Assembly (NCBI GenBank): GCA_022798895.1
Contig: JAAWNJ010000006.1
Location: 1 to 49,613 of the forward strand
Direction: 5' to 3'
DNA from: Clostridia bacterium
GTDB taxonomy: Bacteria; Bacillota; Clostridia; TANB77; CAG-508
DNA length: 49,613 nt
Part shown: one piece after another, positions 10,703-19,061 of the stretch
How the letters are laid out: each line of letters begins with the position of its first letter
How positions within the stretch are numbered: position 1 is the first letter of the stretch
Position numbers and translations under genes: made by a program
The notes under the pieces: model-generated
Seen by the model: the letters and a program-made list of their open reading frames with translations, nothing else
What the model was told of the DNA's origin: nothing
Databases searched by the model: none

Positions 10703-12175
10703 ATGATAAAAAATATACAAACTAAGATAATACTCATTTTCTTCGTATTAGGAGTTTTGATAATTGGATTACTTTCCTTTTCACATGTTATGATGGTAGA
10801 AAAGATGAGCCAATCCATAATACAAGGAAATAGTGGAAATTCGTTAGAACTTTCAGAGGAACAAAAAAGTAAAATCCAAGAAAAAACAAAAGAACAAATC
10901 CAGCAAACAGAAATTATTAGTGTAATAGCAATAGGAAGCTTTAGCATTATTATGATATTAGTTGGCTACTTTAACACAAAATCAGTGGTAAATCCAGTCA
11001 ATAGCTTAATTGAAAGTGCAGAGAAAATTGCAAATGGAGAAGAAGTTGAAATTGCACATTTAGACAAAAAGAAAACGCAAATAGACGAACTTGTGAATGC
11101 TTTTAGCCTAATGACAAAAGAACTAAAACAAAACTTAAATGAAATGGGAAAACAAAAAAAGCAAATTGAAACTATTTTACTTCATATGACAGATGGAATT
11201 ATTGCTTTTGATATGGAAGGAAAAATCATCCATATAAATCCAGCAGCAAAAAGTTTATTACAATTAGATAGACAAGACAACAATTTCAACAAGATTTTTC
11301 AAAAACTAAATGCAGATATCAATTTAGAAAAAATTGTATACTTGGAAAATTGGACTTCTTCAGAACAAAGATTAAATATTGGAGAAAAGTACGTTAATTT
11401 ATTATTTGCACCTTTCCAAGATGAAAATGATAAGCCAGCAGGTGTTATTGGTGTTATCCAAGATATTACACAACACGTAAAGCTAGACAATATGCAAAAA
11501 GAATTTGTAGCAGATGTTTCTCACGAACTAAAAACTCCAATTACATCTATCATGGGATATGCAGATACACTTTTAGAATCAGAGTATGACAAAGAAATGC
11601 AAGCAAAATTTTTAGGAGTTATCAGTTCAGAGGCTAGAAGAATGGCAAGACTAGTAACAGACTTATTAGTGCTTTCCCGTTATGATAATAAAAAGATAAC
11701 CAAAGAAGAAGTGGAATTTGACTTAGGTGATTTGACAAAGAAATGTATTGAAAGATTAAAATTTGAAGTTGAAAAGAAAAATCACCATATAGAATGTTTT
11801 GTTACAGCTAATGTTCCACCAGTAAAAGCAGACAAATATGGAATTGAAAGAGTAATTTTAAATATTATTACAAATGCAATTAAATATACACCTGAAAATG
11901 GAATGATTAAGGTATATGTAGGATTTGTATACAATGATGCCTATATCAAGATTATTGACAATGGAATTGGAATTCCAGAACAAGATTTAAGTAGGATATT
12001 TGAAAGGTTTTATCGTGTAGATAAAGCAAGAACTAGAGAAATGGGAGGAACAGGACTTGGTCTTTCCATTGCTAAAGAAATTTTAGACCAAAACAATGGT
12101 AGCATTGATATTAAGAGTGAAGTAGGAAAAGGAACTGAAATTGTTATCAGAGTACCTACTAAAAAACTAAATTAA
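10703..12175 (+). CDS. walK: Membrane sensor histidine kinase, WalK-like (HAMP-PAS-HisKA-HATPase)
   Basis: Order seen: transmembrane helix near residues 8-30, a short extracellular loop of about 40 residues, a second helix near 70-90, HAMP, a PAS domain (HMTDGIIAFDMEGKI), the phospho-accepting SHELKTP motif near residue 273, and an ATPase with N box (NIITNAIKYTP), G1 (DNGIGIP), F box (FERFYRVD) and G2 (GGTGLGLSI). This matches WalK/PhoR sensors that phosphorylate the adjacent OmpR-type regulator. The outside loop is much shorter than the PAS-like sensor of Bacillus WalK, so the signal may differ. It is co-transcribed with the regulator at 9856. Confidence 0.88.
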   Translation: MIKNIQTKIILIFFVLGVLIIGLLSFSHVMMVEKMSQSIIQGNSGNSLELSEEQKSKIQEKTKEQIQQTEIISVIAIGSFSIIMILVGYFNTKSVVNPVNSLIESAEKIANGEEVEIAHLDKKKTQIDELVNAFSLMTKELKQNLNEMGKQKKQIETILLHMTDGIIAFDMEGKIIHINPAAKSLLQLDRQDNNFNKIFQKLNADINLEKIVYLENWTSSEQRLNIGEKYVNLLFAPFQDENDKPAGVIGVIQDITQHVKLDNMQKEFVADVSHELKTPITSIMGYADTLLESEYDKEMQAKFLGVISSEARRMARLVTDLLVLSRYDNKKITKEEVEFDLGDLTKKCIERLKFEVEKKNHHIECFVTANVPPVKADKYGIERVILNIITNAIKYTPENGMIKVYVGFVYNDAYIKIIDNGIGIPEQDLSRIFERFYRVDKARTREMGGTGLGLSIAKEILDQNNGSIDIKSEVGKGTEIVIRVPTKKLN

Positions 12176-12282
12176 GTTAGTTGTTTGAATAGAACAAGTT
12201 ATAAATAGCTTATGCGTAGCAAAACAAAGTTGTATCCTTAGAAAAGTCGTATGAAACAAAAAGAGAAAGAAGGAAGTAGAAA

Positions 12283-12927
12283 ATGGTAATAAGCGATAGG
12301 GCGAAGAATATATTAGAATGGATATTTTGCATTGTAGTTGCATTTGTATTAGCCCTTCTAATTAAATATTTTATAGGAACACCAACTGTTGTACAACAAG
12401 AATCAATGAAACCAACCTTAATTGAAGATCAGAGACTTCTATTAAATAGATGGGTAAGAACAATAAAGCAAATGCCAAAAAGAGGAGATATTATTACTTT
12501 TGAAGCACCAAGCAGTGTAAGAGAAATAGTTCAAAAAGAAGATATTGATTTGAATAATCCAATAGCAAAATATGAAAATGAGCCAACTTCTTGGTGGGGA
12601 AAATTTACTTACTATGTATTAGAAATTGGAAAAGAAAGCTATATTAAAAGAGTAATTGGTTTACCAGGTGAGCATGTTGAAATCAAAGATGGAAAAGTAT
12701 ATATCAATGGAGAAGAATTACAAGAAGACTATTTAGCAGAAGGTGTTGAAACAAGTACTGAGTATTTTGCAGATATTATTGTTCCAGAAAATTGTGTATT
12801 TGCAATGGGAGATAATAGAAGATATTCAACAGATTGTAGAAGATTTGGATGTATTCCATTAGAAAAAATTGAGAGTAAGGTATGGATTCGCTTCTGGCCA
12901 TTCAATTTATTTGGAAAGGTTCAGTAA
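12283..12927 (+). CDS. lepB: Signal peptidase I
   Basis: Type I signal peptidase that cuts N-terminal signal peptides of exported proteins at the outer membrane face. One N-terminal membrane helix (residues about 10-30) leads into QQESMKPTL with the catalytic serine, YIKRVIGLPGE with the general-base lysine, and the C-terminal box MGDNRRYSTDCRRFG. Length of 214 residues is typical for Firmicutes SipS proteins. The ATG is preceded by GAAGGAAG. It sits 107 bases after the kinase gene, with no terminator seen, so it may be in the same operon. Confidence 0.92.
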   Translation: MVISDRAKNILEWIFCIVVAFVLALLIKYFIGTPTVVQQESMKPTLIEDQRLLLNRWVRTIKQMPKRGDIITFEAPSSVREIVQKEDIDLNNPIAKYENEPTSWWGKFTYYVLEIGKESYIKRVIGLPGEHVEIKDGKVYINGEELQEDYLAEGVETSTEYFADIIVPENCVFAMGDNRRYSTDCRRFGCIPLEKIESKVWIRFWPFNLFGKVQ

Positions 12928-12970
12928 ATAATCAAATAAATATTACTTAATCAATTAAAAGGAGAAAGAA

Positions 12971-13876
12971 ATGCCTTTTGAAAACTTAATGGGAAATGAA
13001 AAAATAAAAAATTTGCTAACAAATGCAGTACAAACAAACAATGTACTACACAGTTATTTATTTGTAGGAATTCAAGGAGTTGGAAAAAGCCTTTTTGCAA
13101 AAGAATTTGCTCACATGATTTTATGCAGTTCTAATCAAGAAAAACCATGTAAAACTTGTAAGTCTTGTTTAGAATTTCAGGGAGAAAGTCATCCAGACTT
13201 TTTACAAATTGAGCCAGAAGATGGAAAAACAATCAAGATTGAACAAATTCGATATTTGCAAGAAAAAATTGCAGAAAAACCAGTTACTTCTGAAAAAAAA
13301 GTATATATTATTCAAGATTGTGATAAAATGACAAGAGAAGCAGCAAATGGATTATTGAAGACATTGGAAGAGCCACCAAGTTATGCGGTTCTTATCTTGA
13401 TTACAGCAAATGAAAGTAAACTCTTAGTAACTATTAAATCAAGATGTACAAAAATTGCTTTTCAATCTTTAGGAGAAGAAGAAATTAAAACCTATTTAAA
13501 GAGCCAAAACAATGAACAAAATATGACTAGTAATATGATAAGACAATGTCAAGGAAGTATTGGGAGGCTAATTAAAATTGGAGAAGAGCAAGAGATATAT
13601 GAACAGGTGGAAAAGGTAGTTAACAATATAAAAAAAGAGGATATTACACAACTTTGGAAAAAGGCAGAAGTACTATACCAAGCAAAAGAAAAGATTATGG
13701 ACTTATTAGACTATATGAATGTTATTTTTTTTGAGAAACTTCGTGAAGAACAGGATATGAGATATACAAAAGCAGTGGCTATTATAGAAGAAACTAAAAA
13801 AAGAATTACAGCAAATGCCAATTATGATATGTCTATTGACAACTTATTATTAAAAATATGGGAGCAATTTGCATAG
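12971..13876 (+). CDS. holB: DNA polymerase III delta' subunit
   Basis: Clamp-loader subunit of the replicative polymerase. The AAA+ fold shows GIQGVGKSLFAKEFA (Walker A), a zinc-binding knuckle with four cysteines (C-SSNQEKP-C-KT-C-KS-C), VYIIQDCDKMT (Walker B region) and LLKTLEEPPSYAVLILITAN leading to the sensor 1 and SRC arginine-finger motif (KSRCTKI). The 301-residue length fits. It starts with ATG behind AAAGGAGAAAG and overlaps closely with ricT downstream, the same order as in Bacillus. Confidence 0.92.
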   Translation: MPFENLMGNEKIKNLLTNAVQTNNVLHSYLFVGIQGVGKSLFAKEFAHMILCSSNQEKPCKTCKSCLEFQGESHPDFLQIEPEDGKTIKIEQIRYLQEKIAEKPVTSEKKVYIIQDCDKMTREAANGLLKTLEEPPSYAVLILITANESKLLVTIKSRCTKIAFQSLGEEEIKTYLKSQNNEQNMTSNMIRQCQGSIGRLIKIGEEQEIYEQVEKVVNNIKKEDITQLWKKAEVLYQAKEKIMDLLDYMNVIFFEKLREEQDMRYTKAVAIIEETKKRITANANYDMSIDNLLLKIWEQFA

Positions 13877-13892
13877 AAAGGAAAGAAATCAA

Positions 13893-14813
13893 TTGAAGAA
13901 TATAGTAGGAATAAGGTTCAAAAAGCCAGGTAAAATATATTTTTTTGACCCAGATGAGTTAGAAATTAATAAATTAGATAAAGTTGTAGTTGAAACTGCT
14001 ATGGGGCAAGAACTAGGCGAAGTAGTTATCAGTAAAAGAGAAGTTCCAGAAGAAAGTTTAACAGCACCACTTAAAAAAGTAGTTCGTATCGCTACACCAA
14101 AGGACTTAAAACACCAAGAAGAAAATCAAAAAAAAGAACAAGAAGCATTTAAAATTTGTGAAGAGAAAATAAAAAAATATAAATTAGACATGCATTTAAC
14201 AGAAGTAGAATATAAATTCGATAACAGCAAAATTCTATTTTATTTCACAGCAGATGGAAGAATAGACTTTAGAGAATTAGTAAAAGATTTAGCAGCAGTT
14301 TTTAGAACAAGAATTGAGCTAAGACAAATTGGAGTAAGAGATGAAGTAAAACGCATTGGCGGAAATGGAGTTTGCGGTAGAGAACTTTGTTGTTGTTCTT
14401 TTCTAGGAAACTTCGAAACGGTATCTATTAAAATGGCAAAAGAGCAAAATATGTCATTAAATCCTTCTAAGATTTCAGGAAATTGTGGTAGACTAATGTG
14501 TTGCTTAAAATATGAACAAGAAGTTTATGAGGAAAAGCTAGATAGATTACCTAAGATAGGAGCAATTGTCAAAACAGAAGATGGAGAGGGAGTAGTGGAT
14601 TCTATTGAAACACTAAAAGAGATTATTCGTGTAAAACTAAAAGATGGAGACGACTATTTTTACAAAAAGTATCCTGTTAAAGATGTTAAAATTATAAAGA
14701 ATGTAGGGAAAGAAGAAGTGGACCCAGAAGAAAAAGAACACCTAAAAGAGCTACAGGAATTAGAAAAACTAGAAAAAATGGATAAACAAGCAAACAATGA
14801 AGATGACATGTAA
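13893..14813 (+). CDS. ricT: RicT/YaaT, PSP1-domain protein
   Basis: RicT is one of the RicA/F/T proteins that, in Bacillus, carry iron-sulfur clusters and help RNase Y mature transcripts. The PSP1 core is clear, with the cysteine-rich segments GVCGRELCCCSFL (around residue 160-172) and GNCGRLMCCLKYE. I place the start at the TTG at 13893, giving MKNIVGIRFKKPGKIYFF, because AGAAAGGAAAG lies at the right distance; upstream codons run through the end of holB. The C-terminus is a charged helix (EEKEHLKELQELEKLEK). Location directly behind holB supports the call. Confidence 0.9.
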   Translation: MKNIVGIRFKKPGKIYFFDPDELEINKLDKVVVETAMGQELGEVVISKREVPEESLTAPLKKVVRIATPKDLKHQEENQKKEQEAFKICEEKIKKYKLDMHLTEVEYKFDNSKILFYFTADGRIDFRELVKDLAAVFRTRIELRQIGVRDEVKRIGGNGVCGRELCCCSFLGNFETVSIKMAKEQNMSLNPSKISGNCGRLMCCLKYEQEVYEEKLDRLPKIGAIVKTEDGEGVVDSIETLKEIIRVKLKDGDDYFYKKYPVKDVKIIKNVGKEEVDPEEKEHLKELQELEKLEKMDKQANNEDDM

Positions 14814-14888
14814 TAAAAAGGGATTTGCTAGCATAAAGAAATAGAAACAAAGGTAATAAAAAATGTAGCGAGAGGTGGTGAGAAAAAG

Positions 14889-15062
14889 ATGGCATATAAA
14901 ATTACAGATAAATGTATTGGATGTGGTGCGTGTAGCGCTAGTTGCCCAGTGTCTTGTATTTCACAAGGAGATAGCAAATATGTAATTAATAAAGAAGCTT
15001 GTATCGGATGTGGAACTTGCGCAGGAGTTTGCCCAGTTGGAGCACCAGAACCAGAAGAATAA
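14889..15062 (+). CDS. 2[4Fe-4S] ferredoxin
   Basis: A 57-residue clostridial-type ferredoxin. Two CxxCxxCxxxCP clusters are intact: CIGCGACSASCP and CIGCGTCAGVCP. GAGGTGGTGAG lies seven bases before the ATG. It is the natural electron acceptor for the pyruvate:ferredoxin oxidoreductase encoded on the opposite strand, with which it shares a bidirectional terminator. Confidence 0.95.
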   Translation: MAYKITDKCIGCGACSASCPVSCISQGDSKYVINKEACIGCGTCAGVCPVGAPEPEE

Positions 15063-15079
15063 TGATAAAAATTACATAA

Positions 15080-15110
15080 AAAAACGACTTCATAGTGAAG
15101 TCGTTTTTTT
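15080..15110. terminator. Bidirectional terminator between ferredoxin and porB
   Basis: ACGACTTCA pairs with TGAAGTCGT around TAG, with A-run before and T-run after, so it works on both strands for the converging transcripts. Confidence 0.9.
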
Positions 15111-15114
15111 ATTT

Positions 15115-16065
15115 TTACTTTTCTTTTCCCATTTCTTCTAAAGCTAAAAGTTCTTCCCAACGTTTATCTACTTCTTTTTGGAATTCTTCAATCATCCACT
15201 CATTTCCTTCTTTAAACATATGACTAAAGCGTTTTTGTGGTCTTAAAAATTCCTCAATAGGTAACTTTTTAGCAGGCTTGTAATTAATCACATATTTACC
15301 ATCAATAATTTCATATAATGGCCAATAGCAAGTATCAACAGCCAATTTATTAATTTGCATTAACATATCTGTTGGATATCCCCAACCTCTAGGGCATGGT
15401 GCTAATACATTTAAGAAACAAGCACCTTCTGTATAGATTGCTTTTTCAGACTTTTCATATAAATCTTTGAAATTAGCAAAAGCAATAGTTTGAGCTACAT
15501 ATGGTAAATGATGTGATGCCATTATTTCTGTTAAATCTTTTCTAGATTGCATTTTACCTGGAATAACTTTACCAGCAGGTGATGTAGTAGTATCTGCAAA
15601 TCTTGGGGTAGCAGAAGAACGTTGAATACCAGTATTCATATAAGCGCCATTATCATAACATACATAAACCATGTCATGACCTCTTTCCATGCTACCTGAT
15701 AAAGCCTGAATACCAATATCATAAGTTCCACCATCTCCACCAAAAGCAATGAATTTTGTATCTCCATTAGTAGGCAACTTACCTTGCTTTTTCATAGAAC
15801 GATAAGCAGCTTCAGTACCAGACAGGGTAGAGGCAGCATTCTCAAATGCTGTATGGATATAGGAATCTGTCCAAGCAGTATATGGATACATAAAAGTTGA
15901 AACTTCCATACAACCAGTAGCATTTGCTATTACTGCATGATCTTCAGGTTTTAAAGCACGAAGAACCATTCTAGCAACAGGTGGAGCACCACAACCAGCG
16001 CACATTCTATGTCCTGAAGTAAATCTAGAAGGTCTATTTGCTACTATTTCTTTTACATTATACAT
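15115..16065 (-). CDS. porB: Pyruvate:ferredoxin oxidoreductase beta subunit
   Basis: Thiamine-diphosphate-binding subunit of the enzyme that oxidises pyruvate to acetyl-CoA and CO2 while reducing ferredoxin. Seen: GHRMCAGCGAPP near the N-terminus with cluster-binding cysteines, the TPP motif GDGGTYDIGIQALSGSMERG with YDNGAYMNTG, and a further cysteine pair (CFLNVLAPCPRGW). I start at ATG 16065, seven bases after AAGGAGA; an in-frame upstream GTG overlaps a hairpin and is unlikely. Last gene of the porGDAB operon. Confidence 0.93.
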   Translation of the reverse strand: MYNVKEIVANRPSRFTSGHRMCAGCGAPPVARMVLRALKPEDHAVIANATGCMEVSTFMYPYTAWTDSYIHTAFENAASTLSGTEAAYRSMKKQGKLPTNGDTKFIAFGGDGGTYDIGIQALSGSMERGHDMVYVCYDNGAYMNTGIQRSSATPRFADTTTSPAGKVIPGKMQSRKDLTEIMASHHLPYVAQTIAFANFKDLYEKSEKAIYTEGACFLNVLAPCPRGWGYPTDMLMQINKLAVDTCYWPLYEIIDGKYVINYKPAKKLPIEEFLRPQKRFSHMFKEGNEWMIEEFQKEVDKRWEELLALEEMGKEK

Positions 16066-16084
16066 TTTAAATCTCCTTTCATCT

Positions 16085-16115
16085 TGTCGCACAGGGGACG
16101 TTAGTTAGTGCGACA
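16085..16115 (-). repeat. Intercistronic hairpin with GGGGACGTT loop
   Basis: TGTCGCAC pairs perfectly with GTGCGACA; the plus-strand loop contains AGGGGACGTTAG. It sits between the porA stop and the porB ribosome site. The loop motif resembles the elements at 31056 and 45446. Confidence 0.6.
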
Positions 16116-16122
16116 TCTTAGC

Positions 16123-17305
16123 TTATTTTCTAAGTCCAACATAACGATATGGATTATCTATCTTTCCACTATCTGCAACTTCTTGTAAATAGCTATATAC
16201 TTCATGAATATCTTTAGAGGTTGTATCTCTACCACCAATTCCATATACATAACTTACAGTAGGTACTTGTTTTTGTCCTACATACATGCTTGATACAACA
16301 TCTTCAAATAGAGCACCACCAGCACCATTTAAAGAATCACTACGGTCCATAACAGCAATAGCTTTTAAATGTCCTAAGCTATTTGCAATTTCTTCAGTAG
16401 GGAAAGGTCTAAACATACGAACTTTTAATAATCCTGCTTTAACACCATTTGCTCTTAATTCGTCAACTACTGTTTTAGCAGTACCAGCAGTTGAATTCAT
16501 GCAAACAATAGCAATTTCAGCGTCTTCTAGCATATATTCTTCAAAGAAAGAGTACTTTCTACCAGTCATTTTCTCAAAATCTTTAGCTACATCAGCAATC
16601 ACCTTTTTAGCATTTCTCATAGCTTCTGCTTGTTGATATTTATGTTCAAATAAATAAGATTGAACATCTAAAGGTCCAACAGCTATTTGTTCTTTTTCAT
16701 TTAGTAAATAATGTTCAGGTTGATAAGTTCCTACAAACTCTTTTACTTTATCATCTTCAATTAATTCAATATTTTCAATAGAATGTGATGTAATAAATCC
16801 ATCTTGGCAAACCATTAAAGGCAATAACACATCTTTGTGCTCTGCAATACGATGAGCCATAATTAAATTATCATAAGCCTCTTGATTATTCTCTGAAAAT
16901 AACATAATCCAACCACTATCTCTAGCACCCATAGCATCTGAATGGTCACAATGAATGTTTAAAGGACCAGAAACAGCACGATTAACTAATGACATAACAA
17001 TAGGAAGTCTTAAACTAGAAGCAATATAAATCATCTCCCACATAAAAGACAAACCGATTTGCAGAAGTAGCTGTCATAGCTCTTGCTCCTGCAGCTTCTG
17101 CACCAACGCAAGCACTCATTGCACTATGCTCACTTTCTACTGCCACAAACTCTGTATCTACTGATCCATTACTAACAAAAGTAGAAAAATATTGTGGTAT
17201 TTCAGTAGAAGGAGTAATAGGGAAGGCAGCTACTACATCAGGATTAATTTGTTTCATAGCAATAGCAGCAGCTTCATTTCCACTTAATCTTTCTCTAATT
17301 CCCAT
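16123..17305 (-). CDS. porA: Pyruvate:ferredoxin oxidoreductase alpha subunit, with CGG +1 shift
   Basis: Alpha subunit of the four-subunit POR: N-terminal GNEAAAIAMKQINPDVVAAFPITPSTEIP and EFVAVESEHSAMSACVGAEAAGARAMTATSAN, then GLSFMWEMIYIASSLRLPIVM and the C-terminal domains ending in SYVYGIGGRDT. The joined product has 393 residues, normal for PorA. The first frame (from 17305) is open to 17015 and the second from about 17055 to 16123. At 17056-17054 the zero-frame codon 84 is CGG; skipping its C gives SAN-GLSFMWE as in homologues. POR is central to anaerobic pyruvate metabolism and its other three subunits are intact, so loss is improbable. Confidence 0.9.
17054..17056 (-). other. In-frame CGG with +1 frameshift, site 2 (porA)
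   Basis: Minus-strand reading is GCA AAT CGG TTT; the family needs AAT then GGT TTG TCT TTT ATG TGG. Codon 84 of porA. Confidence 0.85.
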
Positions 17306-17326
17306 TTTCTTTATTCCTTTCTCTTC

Positions 17327-17629
17327 TTATTTTTCGCCCTCATCTACCATTTCAATAGCTTTAAAAGGACATACTTTAGAACATACACCACAACCCTTAC
17401 AATAATCATAGTTAAAATCTGTACGTTTTTGGTCTTTTCCAACAGGGATGGCATTATCTGGACAAACAGGGAAGCATAAGCCACATTGTGTACACTTTTC
17501 AGATATATATTTTGGTCTGATACTTCTCCAGTCACCAGTCTTAAATTCCATTGCATTTCCTGCTTCATAGATATTTCCAGCAATTGTCATATCTTGCACA
17601 GGAGTATTTTTATCTATTTTTGTTGACAT
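17327..17629 (-). CDS. porD: Pyruvate:ferredoxin oxidoreductase delta subunit (ferredoxin-like)
   Basis: Iron-sulfur subunit that passes electrons from the TPP centre to ferredoxin. Two 4Fe-4S motifs are complete: CTQCGLCFPVCP and CKGCGVCSKVCP. 100 residues, with the N-terminal extension typical of PorD (GNAMEFKTGDWRSIRPKY). AAGGAGG precedes the ATG. It lies 21 bases upstream of porA. Confidence 0.93.
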   Translation of the reverse strand: MSTKIDKNTPVQDMTIAGNIYEAGNAMEFKTGDWRSIRPKYISEKCTQCGLCFPVCPDNAIPVGKDQKRTDFNYDYCKGCGVCSKVCPFKAIEMVDEGEK

Positions 17630-17676
17630 GTTTTTTTCCTCCTTTTAGTAAATTAGTAAAAAATATTAAGAAACTG

Positions 17677-17799
17677 TAATTATATTGAAAGAGTGAAGTT
17701 CGCGCAAGGCGAGCCTGCGAGCGCCTGTTGTTTTCTTCTTATGTAATAAATTAAAAAAGAAGAAAACAACCAGTAAGAACGAACGATTCAATATAATTA
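17677..17799 (-). repeat. Folded repeat element, copy A (family 1), inside the por operon
   Basis: Outer 13-bp stem (17677-17689 with 17787-17799), a GC-rich core at 17693-17725 containing GTTCGCGCAAGGCGAGC and TGCGAGCGCC, an inner perfect 14-bp hairpin (17727-17740 with 17757-17770), then CAGTAAGAACGAACGA. Core and 3' linker recur on the minus strand at 24656-24789, while outer and inner stems differ in sequence but remain paired. It occupies the porG-porD gap. Strand of function is unknown; the core as quoted reads on the plus strand here. Confidence 0.7.
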
Positions 17800-17806
17800 T
17801 GGTTAA

Positions 17807-18388
17807 TTATTGTATTTTTTGAACCTCTTTCAAAGCAAGTTCCAAAGCTTTCATATTACCTTCGATGACTTCAGGTTTTTTTGCAAATTTATGTCCAAAA
17901 GAACCTTTCATATCTTCTAAAAAGTCTTTTTCCTCCATAATGTTAGCCACTTTTACAATAGCAGCAAGCATTGGAGTATTAGGGAAGTATTTTCCTAAAG
18001 TTTCTAAAGATACTTTTCTAGCATCTATAGTGTAAACACTACCAGAATAATTACGTAGCACTTTAGTTAAATAATCTTTTCCCTTAGTAGTATTAATAAT
18101 AATAGCACCATCTTGCTTTAAACCAGCTGTTACATCAACACTTTCTAATAGTGTATCATCTACAACAACTACATAGTCAGGTTCATAGATGTTACTATGA
18201 ATACGAATAGGATTATCGCTAATACGATTATAGGCAGTAATTGGTGCACCCATTCTTTCAGGACCATATTCAGGGAAACCTTGAATATATTTTCCTGTGT
18301 TAAAAGCAGCATCAGCTAATAATAAAGAAGCTGTTTTAGCACCTTGACCACCTCTACCATGCCATCTAATTTCAACTAAATCTTTCAT
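17807..18388 (-). CDS. porG: Pyruvate:ferredoxin oxidoreductase gamma subunit
   Basis: Gamma subunit of the four-subunit POR, binding the CoA-side cavity of the complex. Seen: EIRWHGRGGQGAKTASLLLADAA, GFPEYGPERMGAPI and a C-terminal NTPMLAAIVKV segment, all family landmarks. 193 residues. AAGGAGG lies about 12 bases before the ATG. First gene of the operon, behind the promoter at 18425-18453. Confidence 0.92.
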   Translation of the reverse strand: MKDLVEIRWHGRGGQGAKTASLLLADAAFNTGKYIQGFPEYGPERMGAPITAYNRISDNPIRIHSNIYEPDYVVVVDDTLLESVDVTAGLKQDGAIIINTTKGKDYLTKVLRNYSGSVYTIDARKVSLETLGKYFPNTPMLAAIVKVANIMEEKDFLEDMKGSFGHKFAKKPEVIEGNMKALELALKEVQKIQ

Positions 18389-18424
18389 GTAGATAAGTTT
18401 CCTCCTTTTTTATATTATGCCCTA

Positions 18425-18453
18425 ATTTTATTCTTAAATTACTAGAATGTCAA
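18425..18453 (-). promoter_or_regulatory. Promoter of the porGDAB operon
   Basis: Minus strand TTGACA (18453-18448), 17-base spacer, TAAAAT (18430-18425). It is the only good match upstream of porG. Confidence 0.75.
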
Positions 18454-18574
18454 GAAATTTGACTGCTGTGTCTTAGAAAAATTAGTTTTAATGATTTTAT
18501 ATTTTGGAGTTATAAAATTTTCAATAGAAAAGTCAAAAATATTTTGCATTTTACAACTAAAAGAAACAAAAAGT

Positions 18575-18582
18575 GATATAAT
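18575..18582 (+). promoter_or_regulatory. Extended -10 promoter for trx-cca
   Basis: A TG one base before TATAAT (18577-18582) forms an extended -10; no good -35 is visible. The thioredoxin gene starts 30 bases downstream. Confidence 0.5.
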
Positions 18583-18611
18583 AAAAATATCAGCTTAAAA
18601 GAGGTAGAATT

Positions 18612-19058
18612 ATGAAGAAAAAGATAAGCATTATTATTTCAATAATTACGATAGTATTAATAGTAGTAGCAATTAGCACTTTTTTTATTAGGAAAAGAGA
18701 TAAAGAGTCAGAATTAGAGAAGAATCAGGAAGTAATAAAACAGAAAGAAAGCATAAGGGAAGTAACAAGTGAAAACTTTGAAGAAGTGTTGCAAAGTGGA
18801 AAAACAGTAGTAGTAGATTTTTATGCAACTTGGTGTCAGCCTTGTCAAAAATTATTTCCTATAGTAGAAGATGTGGCAGAAGAAAATAAGAAGGTTAAAT
18901 TTGTAAAGGTGGATATTGATAAAGCAAAAGATATAGCAGAGAAATACAAAATTACATCTGTTCCAACATTAGTACTTATTCAAGATGGGAAAGAAAAAGA
19001 TAGAATAACAAGTGCAAATGATAAAATTCAGATTTTAGAGTTTATAGAAGGAAAATAA
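18612..19058 (+). CDS. Membrane-anchored thioredoxin-like protein
   Basis: One N-terminal membrane helix (residues about 5-25) and a charged stalk precede a thioredoxin domain with the active-site WCQPC (FYATWCQPCQKLFP) and the cis-proline segment TSVPTLVLIQDG. It likely acts at the outer face of the membrane as a thiol-disulfide oxidoreductase. 148 residues. GAGGTAG precedes the ATG. It is three bases from cca, so both are probably translated from one mRNA. Confidence 0.88.
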   Translation: MKKKISIIISIITIVLIVVAISTFFIRKRDKESELEKNQEVIKQKESIREVTSENFEEVLQSGKTVVVDFYATWCQPCQKLFPIVEDVAEENKKVKFVKVDIDKAKDIAEKYKITSVPTLVLIQDGKEKDRITSANDKIQILEFIEGK

Positions 19059-19061
19059 TCT

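Noticed and set aside
12176..12282. A further copy of repeat family 2
   Set aside because: Only a short AT-rich stretch ending CTTATGCGTAGC resembles part of copy 2; no paired hairpins or linker.
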